Assembly: GCA_035353175.1 (NCBI GenBank)
Contig: DAOPZC010000008.1
Location: 41,889 to 105,888 of the forward strand
DNA length: 64,000 bases
Direction: 5' to 3'
Source: DAOPZC01 sp035353175
Lineage (GTDB): Bacteria; Verrucomicrobiota; Kiritimatiellia; RFP12; UBA1067
Shown here: positions 8,418 to 16,123 of the stretch, one piece after another
Position numbering within the stretch: the stretch's first letter is position 1
Layout of the letters: each line of letters opens with the position of its first letter
Translations under genes and position numbers: made by a program
Notes under the pieces: model-generated
What the model saw: only the letters and a program-made list of their open reading frames with translations
Databases searched by the model: none
What the model was told of the DNA's origin: nothing

Positions 8418-9334
8418 AGCGGTTTTGTGCGGTGCTGCTGGCATTGCTGTGCGGGTGCGGGCGATCAGGGAGTCCGGAGGCGCGCGACGGGCGGCCTGTG
8501 ATCGGCGTGTCGTTGCTGAACCTGTCCAACGAGTTCGTCGTGACCCTCCGCGAGGCGATGGAGGCGCGCGCCAAAGAGCTGGGAGTGATGCTCATCGTGA
8601 ACGACGCTCAGCGCAGCCCGGAGCGGCAGGTGCAGCAGATCGAGACGTTCATCGCACAGAAGGTGGATGCCGTCGTGCTTAACCCGTGCGAGGTGGAGGC
8701 CAGTTCTCCCGCTGTGGAGAAAGCGCTCGCCGCGGGCATACCGGTCGTGAACGTGAATTCCGTGACCAAAGCTGTTCCCTCGGCGTTCGTGGGTTCGCGC
8801 GACGAAGAGTCAGCGCGCCTCGGCATGGCGTACATTGCGGAGCGGCTGCAGGGTCAGGGCGGTGTGCTGATGATGGAGGGCTACATGGGACAGGCGGCGC
8901 AGATCAAACGCAGCGAGGGCGCGAGCGAGATGTTGGCGAAGCATCCCGGATTGCGCCTGCTCGCGGCGCAGACGGCGGAATGGGATCGTGCCAAAGCCGT
9001 AACGCTGATGGAAAACTGGTTACAGGCGTACGGGACGTCGGCCCGCGCGGTCTTTGCTCAGAACGACGAGATGGCCATGGGGGTGCTGCTCGCGCTCGAG
9101 CGCGCCGGCCGCAAGAAGGACATCGTCGTGGTCGGCGTGGATGCCATCGCCGACGCGCTGCAGGCGGTGCGCGCCGGCCGGCTCGACGCCACGGTCTTTC
9201 AGGATGGCCAGGGGCAGGGGCGTGGCGCGGTCGAGACCGCCTTGCACCTGATTCGCAAGGAACCCGTCGCGAAAGAGACCTACATCCCGTTCCAGCTCGT
9301 GACGAAAGAGAACGCGGCGGACTTCACGAAGTGA
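8414..9334 (+). CDS. sugar ABC transporter substrate-binding lipoprotein, RbsB type
   Basis: A 306-residue periplasmic-binding protein of the type-1, LacI-like fold. The ATG overlaps the permease stop (ATGA) and is preceded by GGAGCGGGG. The signal ends in a lipobox-like LLCGC, with Cys15 as the likely lipidated residue. Hallmarks are IGVSLLNLSNEFV at the start of the mature part, QQIETFIAQKVDAVVLNP, a FAQNDEMAMG hinge strand and VVGVDAI. The ligand is probably a pentose or hexose; the sequence alone does not say which. It is the last gene of the GH97-transporter operon, and the opposing gene ends 29 bp downstream without a clear terminator. Confidence 0.93.
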   Translation: MKRFCAVLLALLCGCGRSGSPEARDGRPVIGVSLLNLSNEFVVTLREAMEARAKELGVMLIVNDAQRSPERQVQQIETFIAQKVDAVVLNPCEVEASSPAVEKALAAGIPVVNVNSVTKAVPSAFVGSRDEESARLGMAYIAERLQGQGGVLMMEGYMGQAAQIKRSEGASEMLAKHPGLRLLAAQTAEWDRAKAVTLMENWLQAYGTSARAVFAQNDEMAMGVLLALERAGRKKDIVVVGVDAIADALQAVRAGRLDATVFQDGQGQGRGAVETALHLIRKEPVAKETYIPFQLVTKENAADFTK

Positions 9335-9362
9335 GGGAAGTCGGCTCGTCCTCCAAGTGATT

Positions 9363-10868
9363 TCAGTAGATGACCACGCGCTTGTCGGTGATGAAGGCCG
9401 GGGCGTCGTAGAGTGGAATTTCTTTGAGAACGGTCTTGCCGCCTTCGATGAGGCAGCGGTCTTTGGGCAGTTCATAGATCGCGCCTGTCACAGTGTCGAC
9501 CCAGACCGGGTCTTCGAACGCTACGTCGCTCAGCGTAAACCGCGCCGCAACGGTCGGATTTTCGTTCTCGGGGTGGCTTGAGCAGTCCCAGAAGGCCAGA
9601 AGGTGGGCACCGCCGTCATGCTTCTTGAACAAATGGACGGCGGCCTGCTTGGCGCATTGGACGTCACAAGAGAAGTTGGCGATAGGATCGAGGGTGCGGT
9701 CGAAGACCGAGGCGATGTTCTGAAGGGTGTAGTAGGCGGGCTTGACCTTCAGCACCCTGAAGTCTTCGTTGCACTTGACCAGACCCATGCGCTTCATGAA
9801 GCGGTCCTCTCGGGTGCGGATCCAGAGCGGATCGATGAGTCTGGTGTAGCGTTGGGGCTGGTCATAGGCCGGATCGTAGAAGGTGAAGATCAGCGATTCG
9901 AGGCCGTGGCCGAGGTCGCCGATAACCCGGCGCGCGTTCCATTTGCACTGGGTGAGTTCGCTGTTCCATTCGCCGGAGGAGATCGGGGCCGAATAGTGGG
10001 GGCTGGAGGTGGCGCCGGATTCGCCCTGCCAGATCCGCATGGCGGGCGCATAGCGGCGGATCATTTCCGCGAACGCGATGACCTTCGGGTAACAGGAGTC
10101 GGGGTTGACCGAGTAGTCGTGGTAGATCATCCATGTGAAAAGTCCGGTCTTGCCCTTCTCGCTGAGGATCTTCATGTACGGTTCCGCGTATTTCACGTTG
10201 GGCCAGCACAGCACCAGGCCCGCGATCCGCGCGTCGGGAATGTGTTTTTTGATGATCTCGGCCGTACGGATGTTGTTGTCGGCTAAAATTTCCGGAGTGT
10301 TTTTCTTACAGCCGTCCGGCTCGTTCCAGGTGGACCAGTCCTTGACGCGGTCTTTGTAGTGTGAGGCCAGCGCGTGTATCCATGCGTCCCAAGCGGCAAG
10401 GGCGGTGTCGCCGCCGGGGAGCCCGTCCGAGAGCGACGCGCCGCCTCCGCCGGGATAGATCGGGTTGCCGTACGAAGTTTCCAGAAGGACTTCCAACCCG
10501 TTCGCGATGCAGTAGTCGACCTGCCGGTCGAGCCAGGAGAACTCGTATGCTCCAGGGGTCTTCTCGCATTTCGCCCAGCCGGCATGGATGCGGATGCGCG
10601 CGATGCCAAGCGGCGCGAGGTAGGCTTTGAATTGCTCAAAGTCCCCGTAGTCGCGCGGCAGCATTTCGCAGCCGATGGCGATGTTCGAGCGGCCGACCTC
10701 TTTGGCGCTGCGGGGCTTGACGGTTCCGATTCGCTTAAGCCCGGGCTTGAGCGACGTCTGCACGCGGTCGTGCGTGTAGTCGAGCATGGGAGGCGCTTCG
10801 TCCGCCTGAAGCGGCACGGCCGACAGTGACCAGGTCGAAATCAAGATGAGCAATGCGGTCTGTTTCAT
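9363..10868 (-). CDS. secreted clan GH-A glycoside hydrolase (GH39/GH5-like)
   Basis: A 501-residue protein with a signal peptide (residues 1-25, cleavage near LQA-DEA). The start at 10868 (MKQTALL) has GGGTGGG upstream; a GTG three codons earlier sits on the ribosome site and is rejected. The TIM barrel shows the paired catalytic glutamates of clan GH-A: acid/base Glu183 in STWNEPDG and nucleophile Glu283 in RIWQGESG. A C-terminal beta-sandwich follows (about 400-501). The family is close to GH39 or GH5; substrate unknown. It is transcribed divergently from the XylR-like regulator, with shared direct repeats between them, so local control is likely. Confidence 0.88.
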   Translation of the reverse strand: MKQTALLILISTWSLSAVPLQADEAPPMLDYTHDRVQTSLKPGLKRIGTVKPRSAKEVGRSNIAIGCEMLPRDYGDFEQFKAYLAPLGIARIRIHAGWAKCEKTPGAYEFSWLDRQVDYCIANGLEVLLETSYGNPIYPGGGGASLSDGLPGGDTALAAWDAWIHALASHYKDRVKDWSTWNEPDGCKKNTPEILADNNIRTAEIIKKHIPDARIAGLVLCWPNVKYAEPYMKILSEKGKTGLFTWMIYHDYSVNPDSCYPKVIAFAEMIRRYAPAMRIWQGESGATSSPHYSAPISSGEWNSELTQCKWNARRVIGDLGHGLESLIFTFYDPAYDQPQRYTRLIDPLWIRTREDRFMKRMGLVKCNEDFRVLKVKPAYYTLQNIASVFDRTLDPIANFSCDVQCAKQAAVHLFKKHDGGAHLLAFWDCSSHPENENPTVAARFTLSDVAFEDPVWVDTVTGAIYELPKDRCLIEGGKTVLKEIPLYDAPAFITDKRVVIY

Positions 10869-10940
10869 GTTTCCCACCCTTCAACTTTGATCTGCTATTT
10901 GTGGGCGATGCGGCCGAAAACGTATCGCCTGCATGCGCCT

Positions 10941-10969
10941 ATTTTAGGGGATGCGCGTTTTAATGGAAG
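10941..10969 (-). promoter_or_regulatory. promoter of the GH39-like gene
   Basis: Read on the minus strand: -35-like CTTCCA (10969-10964), 17-bp spacer, -10 TAAAAT (10946-10941). The weak -35 would fit an activator-dependent promoter. The direct repeats at 10974-11006 begin 4 bp upstream of the -35. Confidence 0.4.
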
Positions 10970-10973
10970 GGGA

Positions 10974-11006
10974 TTATTGCGCACAAAGAACATACGTTAT
11001 TGCGCA
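10974..11006. promoter_or_regulatory. paired direct repeats TTATTGCGCA, putative regulator operator
   Basis: TTATTGCGCA occurs perfectly at 10974-10983 and again at 10997-11006, a spacing of 23 bp (about two helical turns). The pair lies between the divergent GH39-like gene and the XylR-like gene, near both promoters. Direct repeats placed this way are typical for AraC/XylR-type dimers. The second copy also contains the palindrome ATTGCGCAAT. Confidence 0.5.
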
Positions 11007-11047
11007 ATCGGCTTGCCCTGTCAGGAACGTTTCGGCTATGTTGCGGC

Positions 11048-12238
11048 ATGGAAAAACCGCTCCTCGCAGCTCCTCGCATTGCCGTCGTCCTTCCTTCCTC
11101 CGCCAAGTCCAACCGCGACAAACTGGCAGGTGTTTTTCAATACATCCGGTTACATACGCCTTGGCAGGTCCGGCTGATCGACCGCGAGTGCGACAGTCAG
11201 ACCGTGGCGAGCATCCACAGGTGGAGACCCTCCGGCATCATTCTGGGCCGGCTGTTGGAAAAATTCGGGCGAGAGCTGGATTTCGGTGTTCCGACTATCG
11301 TCATGGACGCTCCGCGGGCCTGCTATGGCGCGCTCCTGAAGCGCGCTTCGTTCATCACGTGCGACCAGCGCCTTGTCGCCGAAGCGGGTGCGGACTATCT
11401 GGCCCGGCAGGGTTTTGTGCGCCTTGCGTACCTCGCGAACGCCCCGTGTGACTGGTCGGTTGAACGCGGCAGACTCTTTCAGGATTGGTCTGAAATGAGC
11501 GGTCTCTTTTGCCCCGTGCATATCAGCAGCCCGAACGGTCGCGTTAAAAGATCGGCGGATTGGTTTGTGGAGCAGGACCGTCTCTTGCGGTGGCTGAAAA
11601 GCCTGCCGAAACAGACGGCGGTCTTCGTTTCGAATGATCGCCAGGCGCGCGAGTTGCTCGATCTTTGTCAGCTCGCCCGCCTCCGCGTTCCTTCCGACAT
11701 CGCGGTGCTGGGTTGCGATAACGACGAATTGCTCTGTGAGAATACGTTGCCGGCGCTGTCGAGCGTAGAGCCTGATTTCACGTCGTGCGGGTATCGCGCG
11801 GCGGAGTTGCTGGATCGGTCCATGTCCCAAAAGATCCGAAAACCGCAGCAGTTTTTCTATGGTGTGAAACGGATCGTCGAGCGGGAGTCGACGCGGTTCC
11901 ATTCGAGCGCGGATGACGTCCGAATCTGCAGGGGTCTCGAATTCATTCGTCTGAATGCCGCTCGCCGGATCGGGGTATGCGACGTCGCCAAGCACATGCA
12001 TGTTTCGCGCCGCATGGCCGAGATCCTGTTCAGAAAGCAAAGGGGGCGCTCGATCAATTCTGAAATCCAGCTCGTGCGGATAGACAGGCTGAAGAGTCTC
12101 CTGCTCGAAACGGATAAGCCGATCAACGCTTTGTGTGAGCAGTGCGGCTACCGGAATGAAGCGCATGTGAAAAATTTGTTCAAGCGCATGGTCGGGTCAA
12201 CGATGAGCCAGTTCAGGTCTTCGCGAAAGGGCGCTTGA
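11048..12238 (+). CDS. XylR-like transcriptional regulator (LacI-type sensor plus AraC HTH)
   Basis: A 396-residue protein with the E. coli XylR layout. Residues about 9-270 form a periplasmic-binding-protein-like sugar sensor (RIAVVLPSS, GIILGR, VPTIVMDAP, FVSNDRQARELL, DIAVLGCDNDELLCE, SSVEPDFTSCGYRAAELL). Residues about 290-390 form an AraC-type double HTH (IGVCDVAKHMHVSRRMAEILFRK, then a second helix pair ending YRNEAHVKNLFKRMVG-TMSQFR). The start at 11048 is set by homology; no good ribosome site is seen, and the in-frame TTG at 11000 overlaps the repeats. It most likely senses a sugar and activates neighbouring glycosidase genes, perhaps through the TTCGC repeats at 12337 and beyond. 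Confidence 0.93.
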   Translation: MEKPLLAAPRIAVVLPSSAKSNRDKLAGVFQYIRLHTPWQVRLIDRECDSQTVASIHRWRPSGIILGRLLEKFGRELDFGVPTIVMDAPRACYGALLKRASFITCDQRLVAEAGADYLARQGFVRLAYLANAPCDWSVERGRLFQDWSEMSGLFCPVHISSPNGRVKRSADWFVEQDRLLRWLKSLPKQTAVFVSNDRQARELLDLCQLARLRVPSDIAVLGCDNDELLCENTLPALSSVEPDFTSCGYRAAELLDRSMSQKIRKPQQFFYGVKRIVERESTRFHSSADDVRICRGLEFIRLNAARRIGVCDVAKHMHVSRRMAEILFRKQRGRSINSEIQLVRIDRLKSLLLETDKPINALCEQCGYRNEAHVKNLFKRMVGSTMSQFRSSRKGA

Positions 12239-12336
12239 GCCGCGACACGAGCCGGAAGACCTGTTGCGCCTTCAAAAACGCCACGTATGACCGATAACAC
12301 GCGGGCTGCGTTTTCGTGCGGAACGAGTACGGACCA

Positions 12337-12401
12337 TTCGCAAAATCGTGGGCCGAGTTCGGATAATCGAGGTTGCGGCCCGTGAGCGGCTGGAGCATAA
12401 T
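12337..12401 (+). promoter_or_regulatory. promoter with tandem 21-bp-phased operator repeats (site 1)
   Basis: Repeat 1 TTCGCAAAATCGTGG at 12337-12351 and repeat 2 TTCGGATAATCGAGG at 12358-12372 are spaced 21 bp. Repeat 2 directly abuts -35 TTGCGG (12373-12378), followed by a 17-bp spacer and -10 CATAAT (12396-12401). It serves the GH42-like gene at 12454 and lies just behind the XylR-like gene. The same arrangement occurs at 16023 and 32654. Confidence 0.7.
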
Positions 12402-12453
12402 TGAAGAAAGTTTGGATCTGAAAAATTGGTGCGCATCTGGGGGAGGGGCTGCT

Positions 12454-14370
12454 ATGGTGAAAAAACACCTGTTTTTATTGGCGTTGACGGGCGGAGTCGC
12501 GTACTGTTCTTGTGCCGCGTCGGCCGAGCCTTCGGGGATCGTTTACACGGCGGCGACCCTAGACAAAAAAATATATACCTGCTACCGCTCGTTCTGGCCA
12601 GAGCTCGAGATGACGGCCAAGTTCGGCGGGTTGGGCATCGACACGCGCTGTTTTTTCGCGGCGAACGCGATCAACTCCGCCGGCTTCGAATACTGCAAGT
12701 ACCCGCTCATCTGGCAAGGCGTAAAAAAGTACGACTTCGCCGCTTACGACAAGCAGGTGGACGACCTGCTGAAGGCGAATCCGAAGGCGAAGTTCCTCTG
12801 CATGATCGATTTGAACACGCCGTACTGGCTGACGCGCCGTTTCGCCTACGACAGCTTCGACGTGATTTCGCATGCCGCCGCCGACCCGCAGTGGCTCAAG
12901 CTCACGACCGAGTGGATGCTCGACTTCATCGACTATTCGGAGAAGAAATACGGCGACAAGGTCGAGGCGTACATCCTCTCGGGCGGCGGCACCTCCGAGT
13001 GGTACGAGTATGATCGCGGCAAGAGCAGCCGCGTGAAGAATGCGGCCTGGCGAGTCTGGTGCAAGAAGAACGGATTTTCTTTCGGGGAGGACGTGCCGAC
13101 GGAGAGCACGCTGAAGAAGGCCGCCTTCGAGAACGTGATTTACGATCCCGCGACCGAGATGGACAAGATCCAGTACTGGCGCTTCCACAACGAAGTGATC
13201 GCGGACGCGGTCTTGCGTTTCGCGTCGGCGGCGCGGCCGAAGATCGGCAAAGGCAAGGAACTCGGCGTGTTTTTCGGCTATTACATGGTGAGCGACAGCA
13301 AGCTCGTCTCGTTCGGGCATCTCGACTACGAGCGCGTGATGGCCAGCCCTGATCTCGATTTCTTTATCAGCCCCGGGACCTACAACGACCGGATGATCGG
13401 CGGCGGAAGCGGCCCGCAGCTGGTGGACGGCACGGCGCTGCGCTACGGCAAACGCTACCTGCACGAGATCGACCACCGCACGCACGGCGTGTCGGGCTCC
13501 CCGGGGAGCGACAATCGCTGGCAGAGCCAAGCGGAAGACTACGCCGGGCTGAAGCGCGAAGCATTTTTTGCGCTTGTCAACCACGACTCGTTGTGGTGGT
13601 TCGACATGTGGGGCGGCTGGTACCCGAACGACGCGACGCAGCAGCTCATCGGCAATCTGAAGAAGGTGTCGGACACCTACGTGAACGACCGCTCGCCGTC
13701 GGTCGCGGAGGCGCTGCTGGTCGCCGATCCGCAGAGCGCGTACTATGTGAACGAAAAGATGCCGCACGCCTCGGCCATGGCGCGGCAGTTCCGCGAGAAG
13801 GTGGCGCGCGCAGGCGCGCCCTACGACGTATACTCTTTCAACGATCTCGCGGCAATCGACCTGTCGCGCTACAAGATCGTCTTCCTGCCCGCCATGATGC
13901 TGATCACGCCCGAGCGCGCTGAGATTCTGAAGAAGCATGTCTTGAAGAACGGCCGCACGGTCGTGTGGGTCTTTGCGCCGGGCATCAGCGACGGCAAAAG
14001 CCTCGATGTCGCGCGCGTCAGACAGTGGACCGGGAGCGAGTATAAGACGCCCGGACCCGCGACCGTGGCGATGAACGGCTGGACGTCCGTCTACGCTTTC
14101 GAGTATCAGACGATGACGCCGGGCGCGCTGCGTGCGATCCTGCGCCGCGCGGGCGTGCACCTTTATGTCGACGGCGATGACCCTGTCTACGCCAACGCGC
14201 GTCTGCTTGCGGTTCACTGCAAAGAGGGCGGAGAGAAGACGGTCGCGCTTCCGCAGACGTGCAGGAAAGTGGTGGACGTTCTCAATGGAACGACGGTGGC
14301 GGAGAACGCAAAGGAATTCAAGTACCGGTTTGCGACGCCCGATACGGCGCTGTTCGAGCTGGTGAAATAG
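12454..14370 (+). CDS. GH42-like beta-galactosidase-type glycoside hydrolase, secreted
   Basis: A 638-residue protein with ATG 5 bp after a GGGAGGGG site and a signal peptide (1-26, cleavage near ASA-EPS). An N-terminal TIM barrel (about 35-420) carries candidate acid/base Glu182 in GGGTSEWYE and nucleophile Glu338 in YLHEIDHR. It is followed by a flavodoxin-like trimerisation domain (about 425-590: YYVNEKMPHASAM, YKIVFLPAMMLIT, GRTVVWVFAPG) as in GH42, and a short C-terminal sheet. Substrate is likely a galactoside or related sugar but is not proven. It is the first gene of the island operon and is controlled by the promoter at 12337-12401. Confidence 0.85.
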   Translation: MVKKHLFLLALTGGVAYCSCAASAEPSGIVYTAATLDKKIYTCYRSFWPELEMTAKFGGLGIDTRCFFAANAINSAGFEYCKYPLIWQGVKKYDFAAYDKQVDDLLKANPKAKFLCMIDLNTPYWLTRRFAYDSFDVISHAAADPQWLKLTTEWMLDFIDYSEKKYGDKVEAYILSGGGTSEWYEYDRGKSSRVKNAAWRVWCKKNGFSFGEDVPTESTLKKAAFENVIYDPATEMDKIQYWRFHNEVIADAVLRFASAARPKIGKGKELGVFFGYYMVSDSKLVSFGHLDYERVMASPDLDFFISPGTYNDRMIGGGSGPQLVDGTALRYGKRYLHEIDHRTHGVSGSPGSDNRWQSQAEDYAGLKREAFFALVNHDSLWWFDMWGGWYPNDATQQLIGNLKKVSDTYVNDRSPSVAEALLVADPQSAYYVNEKMPHASAMARQFREKVARAGAPYDVYSFNDLAAIDLSRYKIVFLPAMMLITPERAEILKKHVLKNGRTVVWVFAPGISDGKSLDVARVRQWTGSEYKTPGPATVAMNGWTSVYAFEYQTMTPGALRAILRRAGVHLYVDGDDPVYANARLLAVHCKEGGEKTVALPQTCRKVVDVLNGTTVAENAKEFKYRFATPDTALFELVK

Positions 14371-14431
14371 TGTCTTTCAGAGACGTGCATTTGTAAACCC
14401 GCTGTAAGGACGGAAAGAAAGAAGAGGGGAT

Positions 14432-15889
14432 ATGATCATTCGCGGTTGGGAGTTCCGTTTCGCGAGGGGGGCGGTGTTCGGCGTACTCTTCGGCGGCATG
14501 GCCGCGTGCGTGTCTTTGGGCATGATGCGGGGGCAGCCTGCGGCTCAGGTCGTCACGTATCCGGCTCCAGCGGACGAGGCTTCGGCGAACGATTACCGGG
14601 TAGAAGTCAACGGCCGCCCAGTCGACGTTTACCGGGCGGAGTCGCAATATTTCGATAAAAAGTACTACTTTGCATCGTTCGATTTTTCTGGTGAGGTGGC
14701 CGTGCGGTTGACTTCGACGCAGTCGCTGGAACGTGCGGCGGTCCTGCCTGCGCGGTTCGGCTTACGGCCGAAGGTGGAAGGGCCGAACGTGTTGACGTTC
14801 TCGGCGCGCCAGCCCTTCAGGATTGCGATCGAGCGCGACGGCCGCAACAGTCCGTTGCTGTTGTTTGGCAATCCACTGGAGACGGACCAGCCGAAGCCCG
14901 GGGACACGAACGTCGTCTATTTCGGCCCAGGCGTTCACCGTCCTGAGAAAATACGCCTGACGGACAACCAGACCCTGTATTTGGCTGGCGGAGCGGTGGT
15001 GAAGGGCTCCGTGGAGGCGAGGGGGACGAATATCACCGTGCGCGGCTGCGGCATCCTCGATGGAAGCGACTACCCTCATCTCAAGGGGCCGGCTGGATTC
15101 ATGATGAACATGGCGTCGTGCACGAATCTGATCGTGCGGGATCTGATCGTGCGCGGCCCTTGGACCTGGACGCTGGTGCCGAACGGCTGTGACGGCGTCT
15201 TGATCGACAATGTCAAAATCTGCGGATCGCGTGTGCTGAACGATGACGGAATCGATCTGGTTAATTCCCGCAATGTGACGATTCGGAATTGTTTCGTCCG
15301 GACGCAGGACGACTGCATTGCCATCAAGGGGCTCGACGGCACCCGCCGCCAGGCGTGCGAGAAGATGACGATCGAGGCGTGCGAGTTTTGGACGGATGTG
15401 GCGAACATCTTCAGGGTCGGTTACGAGTGCGAGGCTGAGGAGATGCGGGATCTTCTTGCCCGCGACATCGACGTTCTCCATTGCAGCATTCATTACCGCG
15501 AACCGGATGCCTATTGGTGCAACACCGTTTTCTTCCTGCAGCCGAGCGGCGATATGCCGATGCGCCGCCTGCGGTTCGAGAACATCCGGATTCAAGCGGA
15601 CGAGTATGACACCGTGCTGATGCTGGCAAAGCCGATGGCCTGTGGCGTGGGAGGCAGAAAATACACCTGTGCGGGATTCCTTTCCGACTGCGTGTTCAAA
15701 GACATCCGCGTGACGGGTAACGGATCCCGCTTCCGCGGAAAGGTCTGCGCGGTCGGCGCCGACGCGCGGCACGCGGTGGAGAATCTGACCTTCGAGAACG
15801 TGACCAGGTTTGGAAAATCCGTGACGGAGGAAGCTCCGGACGTCACGGTCGGCGCCCACACTCACAATGTCCGGTTCATCGCCCGCTGA
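14432..15889 (+). CDS. GH28-like right-handed beta-helix glycosidase (polygalacturonase family)
   Basis: A 485-residue protein with AGAGGGG just before the ATG and an N-terminal hydrophobic anchor or signal (residues 12-30). After a beta-sandwich region (about 45-150) comes a parallel beta-helix. GH28 catalytic motifs are visible: NDDGID (270-275) and QDDCIAIKG (292-300), which supply the three Asp residues of the inverting mechanism. A substrate such as a galacturonan or another acidic or rhamnose-rich pectin-like chain is possible. It is 61 bp after the GH42-like gene, probably in the same operon. Confidence 0.85.
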   Translation: MIIRGWEFRFARGAVFGVLFGGMAACVSLGMMRGQPAAQVVTYPAPADEASANDYRVEVNGRPVDVYRAESQYFDKKYYFASFDFSGEVAVRLTSTQSLERAAVLPARFGLRPKVEGPNVLTFSARQPFRIAIERDGRNSPLLLFGNPLETDQPKPGDTNVVYFGPGVHRPEKIRLTDNQTLYLAGGAVVKGSVEARGTNITVRGCGILDGSDYPHLKGPAGFMMNMASCTNLIVRDLIVRGPWTWTLVPNGCDGVLIDNVKICGSRVLNDDGIDLVNSRNVTIRNCFVRTQDDCIAIKGLDGTRRQACEKMTIEACEFWTDVANIFRVGYECEAEEMRDLLARDIDVLHCSIHYREPDAYWCNTVFFLQPSGDMPMRRLRFENIRIQADEYDTVLMLAKPMACGVGGRKYTCAGFLSDCVFKDIRVTGNGSRFRGKVCAVGADARHAVENLTFENVTRFGKSVTEEAPDVTVGAHTHNVRFIAR

Positions 15890-16022
15890 CAGGCCGGTAT
15901 CTCGCATACATGAAAGGCGTATCAACGATGCCCATGCCAGTCTTCGCCTTCGGTTGCCTCCGCTGGGCGATGCCGTACCGGGAATCGAGATGAATGTGTC
16001 TTTCAACAACGCCGGAACGGGG

Positions 16023-16087
16023 TTCGCAAAATCGAGGGCCAAGTTCGCGTTATCGAGGTTGCGTGCAGGAAATGGAACGCTTATAGT
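16023..16087 (+). promoter_or_regulatory. promoter with tandem 21-bp-phased operator repeats (site 2)
   Basis: Repeats TTCGCAAAATCGAGG (16023-16037) and TTCGCGTTATCGAGG (16044-16058) are spaced 21 bp and end at -35 TTGCGT (16059-16064). After a 17-bp spacer comes -10 TATAGT (16082-16087). This is the closest copy to the consensus and drives the GH65-like gene at 16124. The rest of the 234-base gap holds no gene. Confidence 0.75.
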
Positions 16088-16123
16088 GACCTCAACATTG
16101 TGAGGCAATAAATGGGGGGAACC

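Noticed and set aside
10998..11017. Leaderless start for the XylR-like gene
   Set aside because: A -10-like TATGTT at 11038 is only 4-5 bases from the ATG and the -35 spacing is poor; not enough to claim.
12148..12468. Small minus-strand frames (RNLDYPNS-like peptide) and a similar peptide near 16040
   Set aside because: The apparent peptide similarity comes from the operator repeats read in reverse, not from a gene.
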